From: Pelagicoccus sp. SDUM812005 | GTDB lineage: Bacteria; Verrucomicrobiota; Verrucomicrobiia; Opitutales; Opitutaceae | Assembly: GCF_031127875.1 (NCBI RefSeq) | Contig: NZ_JARXIA010000024.1 | Span: 1 to 64,000, forward strand | Direction of reading: 5' to 3' | Length of the DNA stretch: 64,000 nt | Part shown: piece after piece, positions 16,906-28,948 of the stretch | Numbering within the stretch: the stretch's first letter is position 1 | Layout: every line of letters begins with the position of its first letter | Notes under the pieces: model-generated | The model's input: only the letters and a program-made list of their open reading frames with translations | Told to the model about the DNA's origin: nothing | The model's database searches: none | Program-made: the position numbers and the translations under genes

Positions 16906-18410
16906 TGGTAGGCCCACACTTCCGAATTGCTTCCGTCGGGAAACAGCAGCTGGCAACGAACCTCAGCGGTGCCCTCTTCGCCTTGCCCTTCCAGTCGCAA
17001 CACCGCGCGCCAAGTATTTGAATACGGATTCCACATCACTTGGTCGTCGACCAGCTTAGCGGCGCCTTCTACCACCGATACCAGCTCAGGTAGCTCGGAT
17101 CCCTCGACTCCCGTGAAATCCACCACGAAGACATCCGTCCCCGGGTAGGAAGGGTCCTCTCCGGTACGCGTAGCCGTCACGATGGAGCTCGGATAGCGGG
17201 CAGGCGTGATTTCCGGAGTCCAGTGCAAGGCGTATTCAAAATCTAAGACAGTCCCCTTCGCCGGCAGTACAGCCGGCTCCCAAAACGCAATCACGTTGTC
17301 CTCGAACTCGGTCTCGGTCGGCAGCTCTACCAGCTTTACGAAGCCTTTGCCCCAATCTCCCTTGACGTCTACCCAGACCGATGGACGGCGATGGTACTGA
17401 GCTTCCAAGTCCTGGTAGCTGGCGAAATTCCGGTCGCGCTGCATCAGCCCGAATCCTCTCACCTTGCTAACGCCGAAGTAGGAAAGCCGGGTCTTCTCCG
17501 CCAAGTCGAGTGCCCGCCAAACGGGGTCCTGCCCCTCTTCCACGATGATCAAACCATCGCTGTCATGGACCTCCGGACGGTAGTCGCGCTCCTTGCTGGT
17601 CCGGTTCTCGCCACGCCAGTACATGCTGGTCAAGGGAGCGATGCCCAAACTGTCGACTGCGTCACGGAAGAAGAGCTTAGCCTTCACGTCCATCACCGTC
17701 GTGTCTCCCGGACGCACTACGAACTCGTAAGCGCCCGTCACGCTAGGACCATCGAGCAGGGCATAAATGATTACAGAGGTCGAATCCACCTGCGGCTTGC
17801 CCAGCCAGAGCTGCTTGAACTTCGGAAACTCCTCCGGCTGGCCTAGGCCCGCGTCAACCGCGATCCCTCGAGCCGAGGTCCCGTAGCGCGTGTCCAACCC
17901 CGTTCCGCGGAAATAGCTGGCGCCCAGAAAGGAGGTCACCTCGCGGTAGTCGGTCTTGCCGTCCACCGCGTAGGACAAGCGTATCCCCGCATAGTCCAGC
18001 GACGACGGGATCGCCGCCTTCAAAGCCTGGTCGTCGAAATCGAAGAATTCGCTCAAATAGCGGATATGCTGCTCGTGCGTCGGCGTGAATTCATGCACCT
18101 TCACCCGGTCCTTGTGCAGGAACCCCGGATGGAAAAATCCGAGGCTGAAGGGCAAGCCCTCGCTCTTCCACAAGTACTTGTCCGAGTTGTAGCGGATCTT
18201 TCGATACGCATCGTAGTCCAGCTCGCTCAAAACCTTGGGCAAGGGAGCAGGAGCCTTGTACTCCTCCTCGGCTAGGTCGGCGGCCAGTTCGGCCACGTAA
18301 GCGAAGTCCACTTCCACCCGCCGCATCGCGTCCAGAGAGGCGCAACCGGAAAGGAGAACAGCAAGCGAAGCGAAGAGAGGAGTACGTCCGAGATAGTTAG
18401 TTAAAACCAT
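16893..18410 (-). CDS. opgG: Periplasmic glucans biosynthesis protein OpgG/MdoG, predicted lipoprotein
   Basis: 505 residues, the usual OpgG size. It starts with a lipoprotein signal (LASLAVLLSGC, lipidated Cys near residue 23), unlike the soluble E. coli protein. Family blocks include 'YDAYRKIRYNSDKYLW', 'FHPGFLHKDRVKVHEF', 'FLGASYFRGTG', 'YGTSARGIAVDAG', 'SMYWRGENRTSKERDYRPEVHDSDGL' split over the middle, and 'FASYQDLEAQYHRRPS'. OpgG works in the periplasm in modification or release of the beta-glucan backbone made by OpgH. It is the first gene of the operon. Confidence 0.92.
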   Translation of the reverse strand: MVLTNYLGRTPLFASLAVLLSGCASLDAMRRVEVDFAYVAELAADLAEEEYKAPAPLPKVLSELDYDAYRKIRYNSDKYLWKSEGLPFSLGFFHPGFLHKDRVKVHEFTPTHEQHIRYLSEFFDFDDQALKAAIPSSLDYAGIRLSYAVDGKTDYREVTSFLGASYFRGTGLDTRYGTSARGIAVDAGLGQPEEFPKFKQLWLGKPQVDSTSVIIYALLDGPSVTGAYEFVVRPGDTTVMDVKAKLFFRDAVDSLGIAPLTSMYWRGENRTSKERDYRPEVHDSDGLIIVEEGQDPVWRALDLAEKTRLSYFGVSKVRGFGLMQRDRNFASYQDLEAQYHRRPSVWVDVKGDWGKGFVKLVELPTETEFEDNVIAFWEPAVLPAKGTVLDFEYALHWTPEITPARYPSSIVTATRTGEDPSYPGTDVFVVDFTGVEGSELPELVSVVEGAAKLVDDQVMWNPYSNTWRAVLRLEGQGEEGTAEVRCQLLFPDGSNSEVWAYQWTR

Positions 18411-18797
18411 AGGAAAAGAGGATTTTGTAGAAACAAAGAGTAGGATCAGACAAGCGGGATGTTAGGGCCCACAAATACCGTATCGAGCCTGAAATGTTCC
18501 GATTGCAAAGCGGGCAGTTCGAGTTTTTGCAGCAAAATGCAGTAGCTTCCGTTCATGGCTCCTCGCCTTTGCATTTCCTGAACCAACCTAAGCCGATTCC
18601 CTAGCCTTCCCCTCGAAAAAACTTTTATCGGCCCCCAAACCGCTTCCCCTGCCTCCGCGGCCCTCGTTGCAAGACGCATTTCGCCAGACGCCGAATTGCA
18701 AAATGCAATCCACGGCCCCTTGCGCGCAGGCAGATTCGAAATTTCATTGATTCGCGGCCCAAAAATTGCCTTCAATTCACCGCAAAGCACCACAAGT
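18411..18797. other. 387-base intergenic region upstream of opgG and the tRNA
   Basis: No credible gene is seen; a 115-codon minus-strand frame at 18446-18793 has no protein-like features. The part nearest 18411 should hold the opg operon promoter, and the part nearest 18798 the tRNA promoter. No clear consensus elements could be assigned by eye. Confidence 0.5.
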
Positions 18798-18876
<79 letters not shown>

Positions 18877-19014
18877 CTGCAAATGCGTAAGGCGTGTCAC
18901 GCAACGGCCGACGCTCCCAGCTTGAAGCAGCGGTTTGCCCTAGGCCTCATCCCTATCCCGCGCCGCCTACGCTTGCCATTCGGAACCTTTGGCACTCAAT
19001 TGCCGCTCCGAACC

Positions 19015-21561
<2,547 letters not shown>

Positions 21562-21594
21562 GATAGCGCTCCAGCAGGCGACCGCCACCCCAGA

Positions 21595-22779
21595 TTACAA
21601 GCCCACCGAAGCCAGCTCCTTGCTCTTCCTCCGGTAGGCGCTGGGAGTCGTGTGTGTCAGCCGTTTGAATACGACGCTCATGTACTCGGGATGCTCGAAG
21701 CCGGCCATCTCGGCGATATGGGCCAACGAGTATTCCGTCTCAGTCAACATCTGCTTGATCTGGATGACCTGGGCTTGGCGAATCTCCACCTGTGGCGAGC
21801 GGCCCACGTATTGGCGAAACCGCTTTTCCAGCAAGCTGCGAGAAATATGCACCGCCTTGGCGACCTCTTCCACCGTGATCCCCTTGCAAGCCCGTTCCCG
21901 GATTAAGTTCAAGGCCTGAGCCACCGCTTGATCCTCCACCGCCATGATGCTGGTCGATCGCCGCGTCACCACCTCCAGCGGATCGATCAAGGTCTCCTCC
22001 TTGAAGTCTAGCGGATCGGCGCCCGCGATCATGGCCTCCAAAGCCGCACCCGCGGCTCGGGCGTACTCGGAAACATCGATCGGAATACTGGATACAGACG
22101 GAGCGCTCAGCTCGCAGCGGGCGCTGTCGTTGTTCACACCCAAGATAGCAACCTCCTCCGGCACCCGAAAATCCGCCTGCTGGCAAGCGTTCACGATGTG
22201 CACCGCCCGCAGATCGTTGCAGGCGAAAACCGCTACCGGCTTCGGCAAGGTCTTCAGCCACCTCGCCATCTCGTCCTCCTCCGCAAACTCCCAAGCGGGC
22301 TGGCTTACCCCTGGATAAACAGTCTCGAAGGTGGTGCACTTCTTGCCAGCCAAGGCCAGCCCTTCCACGAAGCCGTCCCGCCGCTCCTCCGACCAACGGT
22401 CCCCCTCGAATCCGCAGAACGCGAAATGCCGGAAACCCTTTTCCACGAAATGCTCCGCACCCAAATGCCCCGCCGCCACGTTGTTCGGGCGAAACTTGGG
22501 GCAGCCCGCTCGCAGCGAACTGGAGTCCGACAAGTCCACGCAAGCGATCCCCCGCTCCCGGGCCTTGCGAAAGAGCTCGTCGGAATTCTCCTTGCAGATG
22601 ATCCCGTCCCAGCCCTGGTCCAGCAGCCAGTCCGGATCCTCCGCCCCGCGAGCGAGATCGTCCACGAATACGTGCCAATTCGCGTTGAAGCGTTTGAACT
22701 TTGCCAGGCTGTGCAGAAGGTTGAGGTTTTCCTCCAGCCAGCCCCTTAAAACGATAGCTACACGGGGGCGGTCAATCAT
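21595..22779 (-). CDS. XylR-type transcriptional regulator (LacI-like sensor + AraC DNA-binding domain)
   Basis: 394 residues from the ATG at 22779 (MIDRPRVAIVLRG). Residues 5-275 form a periplasmic-binding-protein-like sugar sensor ('WDGIICKENS', 'VFACNDLRAVHIVNACQQ', 'VAILGVNNDSARCELSAPSVSS'). Residues 285-390 form an AraC-type double helix-turn-helix with 'ISRSLLEKRFRQYVGRSPQVEIRQ' in pieces and 'IAEMAGFEHPEYMSVVFKR'. This architecture is that of XylR. It is divergent from the epimerase and phosphorylase genes, so the inducer is probably a mannose-containing sugar; xylose is possible from homology alone. Confidence 0.88.
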   Translation of the reverse strand: MIDRPRVAIVLRGWLEENLNLLHSLAKFKRFNANWHVFVDDLARGAEDPDWLLDQGWDGIICKENSDELFRKARERGIACVDLSDSSSLRAGCPKFRPNNVAAGHLGAEHFVEKGFRHFAFCGFEGDRWSEERRDGFVEGLALAGKKCTTFETVYPGVSQPAWEFAEEDEMARWLKTLPKPVAVFACNDLRAVHIVNACQQADFRVPEEVAILGVNNDSARCELSAPSVSSIPIDVSEYARAAGAALEAMIAGADPLDFKEETLIDPLEVVTRRSTSIMAVEDQAVAQALNLIRERACKGITVEEVAKAVHISRSLLEKRFRQYVGRSPQVEIRQAQVIQIKQMLTETEYSLAHIAEMAGFEHPEYMSVVFKRLTHTTPSAYRRKSKELASVGL

Positions 22780-22835
22780 GGTTCGTACAGGTTCGAAAAG
22801 CAGTGGTGACTCCCCTCCCATCCCACAAAAACGTG

Positions 22836-22862
22836 AATTGAGCAAAGGAAATTTACTCAATT
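22836..22862. promoter_or_regulatory. Inverted repeat in the regulator/epimerase intergenic region
   Basis: AATTGAG (22836-22842) and CTCAATT (22856-22862) are exact inverted copies, centre-to-centre 20 bases apart (about two helical turns). They lie in the only AT-rich stretch between the divergent regulator and epimerase genes. It is a candidate operator for the XylR-type protein. Confidence 0.4.
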
Positions 22863-22983
22863 TCTCATTACAATTTAGATTAATTACGGCTATAACGGGA
22901 CCACAAGCTCACAAGACTCGCCGCAATCGAGCCCTCGCCCGCCAATAAACAAACACTCCGCCGCCCCAGCCCTCCTCCGACCG

Positions 22984-24180
22984 ATGCCCCCTTCCCCTCT
23001 CAAGACTTTCCAGCAGGAGCTCCAAGCGGAATTGTTCGAAAACATTCTGCCCTACTGGCCCCGCCTGCGTACCACCGACAGCTTCATCCCTGCGCTCGAT
23101 TCCCTCAACCAGCCCGTCGCCGAAACGCCGCTGGGCTTGGTCATGGTCTCCCGCCTGCTCTGGACCTACAGCCGCGCCTATTCGCTCTACGGGAAGAAGG
23201 AATACCGGAAACTCGCCGACCACGCCAAGCACGTGCTCTGTATAAAGTTTTCCGATACGGAAAACGGCGGCTACTACTGGACCCTCACCCCAGACGGGCA
23301 AGCCCTCGAAACCAAGAAGCAATGCTACGGGCAGGCCTTCTGCATCTACGCCTTCTCCGAGCACTACCACGCCACCCGAGAGCAGGACAGCCTCGATCGA
23401 GCCTACTCCCTCTTTCGCCTCGTGGAAGCGAAAGCCTGGGACCCAGCCAGCGGCGGCTACTTGGAATCCTTCGAGGCAGACTGGACTCCATTAGCGAAAA
23501 TGAAGCTCGGCGACGGGGACCTCGAAGCCCCCAAGACGATGAACAACCACCTGCACATCATCGAAGCCTTCGCCAACCTGCAAAAAATATCCCCCTCGCC
23601 TGAAGTCGAAGCCGCCTGCCGCCGCACCCTGCAAACCATCGCCGACCGTATCATCCTGCCGGATACTCCACGCTTTGGCCTATTCTACGACAAGGACTGG
23701 AAGCTCCTCGACCCAGTCGTTTCGCCCGGCCACGACATCGAAGGCAGCTGGCTCCTGCACGAAGCCGCCACAATCATCGGCGACCCGGAGCAGGAAAAAG
23801 AATTCCAGAAACTCGCCCTCGAAATGGCCGAGCAAGTCCTCCGCAGCGGAATCGACCCGCACGACCACGGCGTCCACGACGAATTCCATCCCGGCCAGCC
23901 CCCGAACGGCAGCAAGTGCTGGTGGCCTCAGGCCGAAGGAATGGTTGGCTTCTACAATGCGTATCAGCTTTCCGGAGACACCCGCTACCTCGAAGCCTGC
24001 CTGCAAACCTGGGAGTATATCAAAAGCGCCTTCATCGACCGAACCAACGGAGAATGGCTTTGGGGACGCCAGGCGGACGGACGCCCCATGGACAAGGAGA
24101 AAGCCGGCCCCTGGAAGTCTTCCTACCACAATGGCCGGGCCTGCTTCGAGCTTTTGGAGCGAATTCAACGGGTTAATTAG
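22984..24180 (+). CDS. AGE-family disaccharide 2-epimerase (cellobiose/mannobiose type)
   Basis: 398 residues, an (alpha/alpha)6 barrel of the N-acylglucosamine 2-epimerase family. Blocks typical of the cellobiose/mannobiose branch are visible: 'QCYGQAFCIYAFSEHY', 'NNHLHIIEAFANL', 'SPGHDIEGSWLLHEA' (catalytic His), 'CWWPQAEGMVGFYNAY', and 'PWKSSYHNGRACFELLERI' near the end. These enzymes convert the reducing-end mannose of beta-1,4-mannobiose to glucose. The gene directly downstream is a mannosylglucose phosphorylase, which consumes that product, so mannobiose is the favoured substrate over cellobiose. Confidence 0.88.
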   Translation: MPPSPLKTFQQELQAELFENILPYWPRLRTTDSFIPALDSLNQPVAETPLGLVMVSRLLWTYSRAYSLYGKKEYRKLADHAKHVLCIKFSDTENGGYYWTLTPDGQALETKKQCYGQAFCIYAFSEHYHATREQDSLDRAYSLFRLVEAKAWDPASGGYLESFEADWTPLAKMKLGDGDLEAPKTMNNHLHIIEAFANLQKISPSPEVEAACRRTLQTIADRIILPDTPRFGLFYDKDWKLLDPVVSPGHDIEGSWLLHEAATIIGDPEQEKEFQKLALEMAEQVLRSGIDPHDHGVHDEFHPGQPPNGSKCWWPQAEGMVGFYNAYQLSGDTRYLEACLQTWEYIKSAFIDRTNGEWLWGRQADGRPMDKEKAGPWKSSYHNGRACFELLERIQRVN

Positions 24181-24256
24181 AACGCCCCCTGTCGCTCCAA
24201 GATCCTCCCAGTAAAACGCCCCTCGAACCCATCATAATTATATACCTTTCGAACCA

Positions 24257-25480
24257 ATGAGTACCTACGAAACCCGCCTCAACCAACTCGTCGAAGCCCA
24301 AGAAGCTTTGCTCGCCCAGCCTAACGCGCCCGTCGAGCCCGGCAACGGAATCTTCCACCGCTACCAAAACCCGGTCCTCACCGAAAAGCACGCCCCTCTC
24401 TTCTGGTCCTACGACCTCAACCCCGAGACCAACCCGCACCTCATGGAGCGCATCGGCGTGCACTGCGCCTTCAACGCCGGCGCCATCCAGCTCGCCGGCA
24501 CGTTCTACGTCGTAGCCCGCGTCGAAGGAAACGACCGCAAGTCCTTCTTCGCCATCGCCGAAAGCCCCAACGGGGTCGATAACTTCCGCTTCTGGGACCA
24601 CCCCGTCACCCTGCCGGAGACAGAGGTGCCCGACACCAACGTCTACGACATGCGACTCACCCAGCACCAAGACGGCTGGATCTACGGACTCTTCTGCACC
24701 GAGCGCAAGGATCCCAACGCCGCCCCCTTCGACCTCTCCTCCGCGGTCGCCCAATGCGGCATCGCCCGCACCAAGGACCTCAAGACCTGGGAGCGCCTGC
24801 CCGACCTGAAAACTCCCTCCGCCCAGCAGCGAAACGTCGTGCTCCACCCCGAGTTCGTCGACGGCAAGTACGCCCTCTACACCCGCCCCCAAGACGGCTT
24901 CATCGACGCCGGCTCCGGCGGCGGCATCGGCTGGGGGCTTTGCGAGGATATGGCCAACGCGGTGGTGGAAAAGGAAACCATCATCGATTCCCGCGCCTAC
25001 CACACTATCAAGGAAGTGAAGAACGGCCAAGGCGACGCCCCCATCAAGACGCCCCAAGGCTGGCTGCACATCGCCCACGGCGTGCGCGGCTGCGCCAGCG
25101 GCCTGCGCTACGTAATCTACGCCTTCATGACTTCGCTGGAAGATCCCAGCAAGCTCACCCACTCGCCCGGCGGCTTCCTCATCGCCCCCGAAGGCGATGA
25201 GCTGGTGGGCGACGTCATGAACGTCGCCTTCACCAACGGAACTATCGTCACCGAATCCGGCGATGTCTACATCTACTACGCCTCCAGCGACACCCGCTTG
25301 CACGTGGCCACTTCCACGGTAGAGAAGCTCGTCGACTACGTCACCCACACGCCCGCCGACCCGCTCTACAGCGCCAAGTGCGTCGCCCAGCGCAACGAGC
25401 TCATCGACAAGAACCTCGCCTTCATGGCCAAGGCCTCGAGCCCCCTCATCGATCGCATCCACGCGCTGCGAGCCAAGTGA
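24257..25480 (+). CDS. GH130 phosphorylase, 4-O-beta-D-mannosyl-D-glucose phosphorylase type
   Basis: 407 residues, a five-bladed beta-propeller of glycoside hydrolase family 130, subgroup 1. The characteristic opening is '[22 protein letters not shown]', followed by '[19 protein letters not shown]', '[14 protein letters not shown]', '[19 protein letters not shown]' (catalytic Asp block), 'GGIGWGLCE', and '[14 protein letters not shown]'. The enzyme splits Man-beta-1,4-Glc with phosphate into mannose-1-phosphate and glucose in the cytoplasm. It lies 76 bases after the epimerase gene, completing the mannobiose pathway. A terminator follows at 25509. Confidence 0.92.
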   Translation: MSTYETRLNQLVEAQEALLAQPNAPVEPGNGIFHRYQNPVLTEKHAPLFWSYDLNPETNPHLMERIGVHCAFNAGAIQLAGTFYVVARVEGNDRKSFFAIAESPNGVDNFRFWDHPVTLPETEVPDTNVYDMRLTQHQDGWIYGLFCTERKDPNAAPFDLSSAVAQCGIARTKDLKTWERLPDLKTPSAQQRNVVLHPEFVDGKYALYTRPQDGFIDAGSGGGIGWGLCEDMANAVVEKETIIDSRAYHTIKEVKNGQGDAPIKTPQGWLHIAHGVRGCASGLRYVIYAFMTSLEDPSKLTHSPGGFLIAPEGDELVGDVMNVAFTNGTIVTESGDVYIYYASSDTRLHVATSTVEKLVDYVTHTPADPLYSAKCVAQRNELIDKNLAFMAKASSPLIDRIHALRAK

Positions 25481-25508
25481 ACCCCGTTCGTATTCATTTT
25501 ATCCACAC

Positions 25509-25541
25509 AAAAGGCGCCGGTGCGAAGCGGACGCCTTTTTC
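25509..25541 (+). terminator. Terminator after the GH130 gene
   Basis: AAAAGGCG (25509-25516) pairs with CGCCTTTT (25532-25539) with further inner pairing (CCG/CGG) and ends in a T-run, 28 bases after the stop. Confidence 0.75.
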
Positions 25542-25653
25542 CGTAGGCTCCCAAAGGCTCCGCCTTCGATTTCCTGAAGGGATTCAACAACCAGAATTGT
25601 TAACCTAACACCGTCTCCGATCACCCTCACCCCTTACCACAAAAAGAAAACAT

Positions 25654-27045
25654 ATGCAGACCAGCCCCGAATCTTCGCACAAAGCGCCACCTTTGAAGAT
25701 GGTAGAGAAACTCGGATTCGCCTCCGGAGACTTAGCATCCTGTCTCTACTTCGGCGTCTTCATGAATTTCCTGCCGATCTTCTACACCGACGTATTCGGG
25801 TTATCCGCTGCCGCACTCGGCACCATGATCCTCGTCACCCGCACCTGGGACTGGATCAACGACCCGATCATGGGAATGATCGCCGACCGCACCAAGAGCC
25901 GGATGGGCAAGTTCCGCCCGTGGCTCCTCTGGGTCCTTCCCTTTTGGGCGATCCTCGGCGTGCTCACCTTCACCACCTTCGACCTAAGCCCCACCGGCAA
26001 GCTCATCTACGCCTACAGCACCTACACCCTCCTAATGATGGCCTACACCGCCATCAACGTTCCCTACTCCGCCCTCATGGGCGTGATGACGCCGCGATCC
26101 GACCAGCGCACCATCCTTTCCTCCTTCCGCTTCCTCGGAGCCTTCGCCGGCGTCTTCATCGTAAGCACCACTCTCCAACACCTCGTCAAGTTCTTCGGCG
26201 ACGGCGACGAGCAATTTGGATACACCGCTACCATCGCCGTATTCGCAACGGCATCCTCGCTCCTTTTCATCACGACCTTCGTCACCACCAAGGAACGCGT
26301 CGCCCCGCCCAAGAACCAAAAGTCGTCCATCCTCAAGGACCTCGGAGCCGCTGCCAAAAACGGACCTTGGCGGGCCCTTATCCTCATCAGCGTGATGACC
26401 ATCCTCTGGATCGCCATCCGCGGTGGCGCCACCATCCACTTCTTCAAATACGTCTCCGGCAACGAACTATGGGGCGGAACCTTCCTCGCCGTCGGCAGCG
26501 CCGTCCAACTCGTAGGCGTCATGCTAACCAAGCAGTTCACCCAAGTGTTCGGCGGCAAAAAGAAGACCTTCATCTCCGTAACGCTCATCAATGCCGTCTT
26601 CCTCTTCACCTTCTACTTCATCCCCACCGACAATTTCTACCTGATCATGGGGCACCAAGCGATCAGCGCCTTCATGACGGCTCCCTTGATGGCCTTGTTC
26701 TGGTCGATGATCGCCGACAGCGCCGACTACGGGCAATGGAAGCTCGGCCAACGTACGACCGGCCTCATCTTCTCCACCGGAACCTCCTCCATGAAGATCG
26801 GTTGGTCGATCGGCCCAGCCATTTCCATGTACCTGCTCACCTACTTCGGCTACCAGGCCAACGTCGACCAATCCCCGGAAACCGTCGAAGGCCTCAAGCT
26901 CATCATGTCCTTCATCCCCGCAGGCGTCGCCGTGCTCGCCGCCGGATCCGTTCTCTTCTACCGCATCGACGCCAAAATGGAGAAGGAAATGGAAGCCGCC
27001 ATCGCTGCCGAAGCCAAGGCCGACGCGGAGATGCCGACCTGCTAG
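25654..27045 (+). CDS. GPH-family (MelB-like) sugar transporter
   Basis: 463 residues with about 12 membrane helices. The glycoside-pentoside-hexuronide signature blocks are present: 'KLGFASGDLASCLYFGVF', 'WDWINDPIMGMIADRTKSRMGKFRPWLL' (in pieces) and 'NVPYSALMGVMTPRSDQRT'. These are cation symporters for oligosaccharides. Position after the epimerase and phosphorylase suggests it brings mannobiose or short manno-oligosaccharides into the cytoplasm. A paralogue lies convergently at 27258. Confidence 0.9.
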   Translation: MQTSPESSHKAPPLKMVEKLGFASGDLASCLYFGVFMNFLPIFYTDVFGLSAAALGTMILVTRTWDWINDPIMGMIADRTKSRMGKFRPWLLWVLPFWAILGVLTFTTFDLSPTGKLIYAYSTYTLLMMAYTAINVPYSALMGVMTPRSDQRTILSSFRFLGAFAGVFIVSTTLQHLVKFFGDGDEQFGYTATIAVFATASSLLFITTFVTTKERVAPPKNQKSSILKDLGAAAKNGPWRALILISVMTILWIAIRGGATIHFFKYVSGNELWGGTFLAVGSAVQLVGVMLTKQFTQVFGGKKKTFISVTLINAVFLFTFYFIPTDNFYLIMGHQAISAFMTAPLMALFWSMIADSADYGQWKLGQRTTGLIFSTGTSSMKIGWSIGPAISMYLLTYFGYQANVDQSPETVEGLKLIMSFIPAGVAVLAAGSVLFYRIDAKMEKEMEAAIAAEAKADAEMPTC

Positions 27046-27068
27046 GCAGCAAGCAACGCCAACAGACT

Positions 27069-27107
27069 TACGAAATCCCCGCTCCATCAGAGCGGGGACT
27101 TTTCGTA
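27069..27107 (+). terminator. Terminator after the first GPH transporter
   Basis: TCCCCGCT/AGCGGGGA stem around a 7-base loop, extended outside by TACGAAA/TTTCGTA with a CT bulge. It lies 24 bases after the transporter stop. Confidence 0.72.
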
Positions 27108-27197
27108 TCCAAATACAAGCGACAGTTCTCCTCGAAGAAGACGAAGTGACTTCAGCGAACAGCGGTTGGGGCTGCTCCTCCGCATTCGGCGACCACG

Positions 27198-27225
27198 AAA
27201 AAAGGCGCCCGCGATCGCAGGCGCC
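27198..27225 (-). terminator. Terminator after the second GPH transporter
   Basis: On the minus strand, GGCGCC (27225-27220) pairs with GGCGCC (27209-27204) and runs into TTTTTT. It lies about 33 bases beyond the stop at 27258, so the convergent transporter genes have one terminator each. Confidence 0.75.
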
Positions 27226-27257
27226 CTCCTTAAAAACGAGCGGAACGCCGCCGGCGA

Positions 27258-28703
27258 CTAGCTCTCGACCGTGCCTTCCGCTTCCTTGCGGGTAAGGAGT
27301 TCGTTCTCCATCTGCAGCTCCATCTTCCGGTTGATTCCATAGGTCAGCACCACCAAAGCCGCAATCGCCGCCAAGCCAGCCGGGAAGAAGGACATCATCA
27401 GCCGAAGCCCCTCGATCGTCCGCTCCGACTGCAAAACGTTGTCCTGATAACCATAGTAGCTCAGCGAATAAGCCGCCAGCGCCGGGCCCACCGCCCAGCC
27501 TAGCTTCATGGAAAAGGTCCCGGCCGAAAACGTCAGTCCGGTGAAACGGCGACCGAACTTCCACTCGGAATAGTCCGCCGTATCCGCGATCATCGACCAG
27601 AACAAAGGCATCAAGGGTCCCGTGATAATCGACAAGCTAATCCCAATCGTAAACATCAGCGTCACGTCCCCCGGTCCGCAGAGAAAGAACCCGGTTCCCA
27701 AGATGGCGCTTAGAACCGTCAACGAGAAGAAGGCGTTCTTTTTGCCGCGGAACAAGTCGGTAAAGTGCTTGGTGAAGTAGACCCCTGCGATGGTGCCCAC
27801 CGATCCGAGCACGTTGTACCAAGTGGCCAACTTGGTGAACCGCGCGTCGCTCTCCATGTCCGCCACCACGTAGTACTTGAAGTAATACAGCTGAGCCGCG
27901 TCGCGCATGGCGATCCACATGACCGTACCGATTCCCACGAAGATCAAGGCCACCCAAGGCTTGTTCTTGAACAGCTGAGCGAAGTCCTTCTTGAGGTCCA
28001 TCTCCTGCCCCTTGGGAGGCTGTACCCGCTCCTTGGTGCCTGCGAAGGTGGCTAGGAAAAGAAAGGAGGCGCAAATCCCATAGATGACCATCGACAAGAT
28101 GTAGCCCTGCTGGGTCTGCGTCCCGTCCTCGCTGCCGCCCAGCCCTACGACCAGATAAAGGATCGTCGCCTGCACCACCAGGTTCGCCGAAAACGAACCG
28201 TAGAAGCGAAACGAGGACAGCACCGTTCGCTCCGCGGAGTGAGGCGTCATCACGCCCATCAAAGCGCCGTAAGGAATGTTGATCGCCGTGTAGCCCAACA
28301 TCGCCAGCGAGTAGGTCGCGTAAACATAGACGATGGTCCAAGTGTCATCCAGCTCCGGCACCGTGAAGATGAGCACCCCACTCACCGCAAAGGGCAGGAT
28401 CATCCAACGCAGCCACGGACGGAACTTCCCGTGCGGCGATTCGGTACGGTCACAGATCACGCCCATCAACGGATCCGTAAACGCGTCGAAGACGCGCGTC
28501 ACCCACAGCATGGTCCCGATGATGGCCGCCTCGATTCCTATGATATCGGTGTAGAAGAACATCAGGAAGGAGGAGAATACCTTGAAGTAGAACACCGACG
28601 CCATATCACCGGCGGCATAGGCGAAGTTCTCCTTCATCGTGATGATCTTCTCAGGAACATGCGTCGCTCCTGAACTGCTGGAACCGTTTTGGATTGAGCT
28701 CAT
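27258..28703 (-). CDS. GPH-family (MelB-like) sugar transporter, paralogue
   Basis: 481 residues, about 12 membrane helices, clearly related to the convergent transporter at 25654. Shared blocks are 'YAAGDMASVFYFKVFSSFL', 'FDAFTDPLMGVICDRTESPHGKFRPWL' (in pieces), 'NIPYGALMGVMTPHSAERTVLSSFRF' and 'WSMIADTADYSEWKFGRRFTGL'. It differs in the loop near residue 275, which carries an extra charged insert (DMESDARFTKLATW). Two related symporters probably handle different oligosaccharides of one polymer. Its promoter lies within 28704-28948. Confidence 0.9.
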   Translation of the reverse strand: MSSIQNGSSSSGATHVPEKIITMKENFAYAAGDMASVFYFKVFSSFLMFFYTDIIGIEAAIIGTMLWVTRVFDAFTDPLMGVICDRTESPHGKFRPWLRWMILPFAVSGVLIFTVPELDDTWTIVYVYATYSLAMLGYTAINIPYGALMGVMTPHSAERTVLSSFRFYGSFSANLVVQATILYLVVGLGGSEDGTQTQQGYILSMVIYGICASFLFLATFAGTKERVQPPKGQEMDLKKDFAQLFKNKPWVALIFVGIGTVMWIAMRDAAQLYYFKYYVVADMESDARFTKLATWYNVLGSVGTIAGVYFTKHFTDLFRGKKNAFFSLTVLSAILGTGFFLCGPGDVTLMFTIGISLSIITGPLMPLFWSMIADTADYSEWKFGRRFTGLTFSAGTFSMKLGWAVGPALAAYSLSYYGYQDNVLQSERTIEGLRLMMSFFPAGLAAIAALVVLTYGINRKMELQMENELLTRKEAEGTVES

Positions 28704-28948
28704 AACATTGGCGAAGCGATCGGATCGAGGATGCGAATCCGCGCTTCAGATTGGGGTCTCTACATTGGGTCAAATACAGTCCGAAGCGCGATGTTCGCCC
28801 GAACTGCGGGAAGCCAGAACCCTTTCAGAGCCCTCCCCACAAGGCAAGCCACAGTAGCGGACAGTATTCGAAAACCGATTACAATTATATAAGAGTTCAG
28901 GGAACGAGCTGAATCCCGCCCCCAAAAACCTGGGCAGCAGTCCGACTA

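Noticed and set aside
18446-18793. 115-codon minus-strand frame upstream of the tRNA
   Set aside because: No signal, domain or family-like pattern; unusual mix of residues for a gene; more likely promoter and leader sequence.
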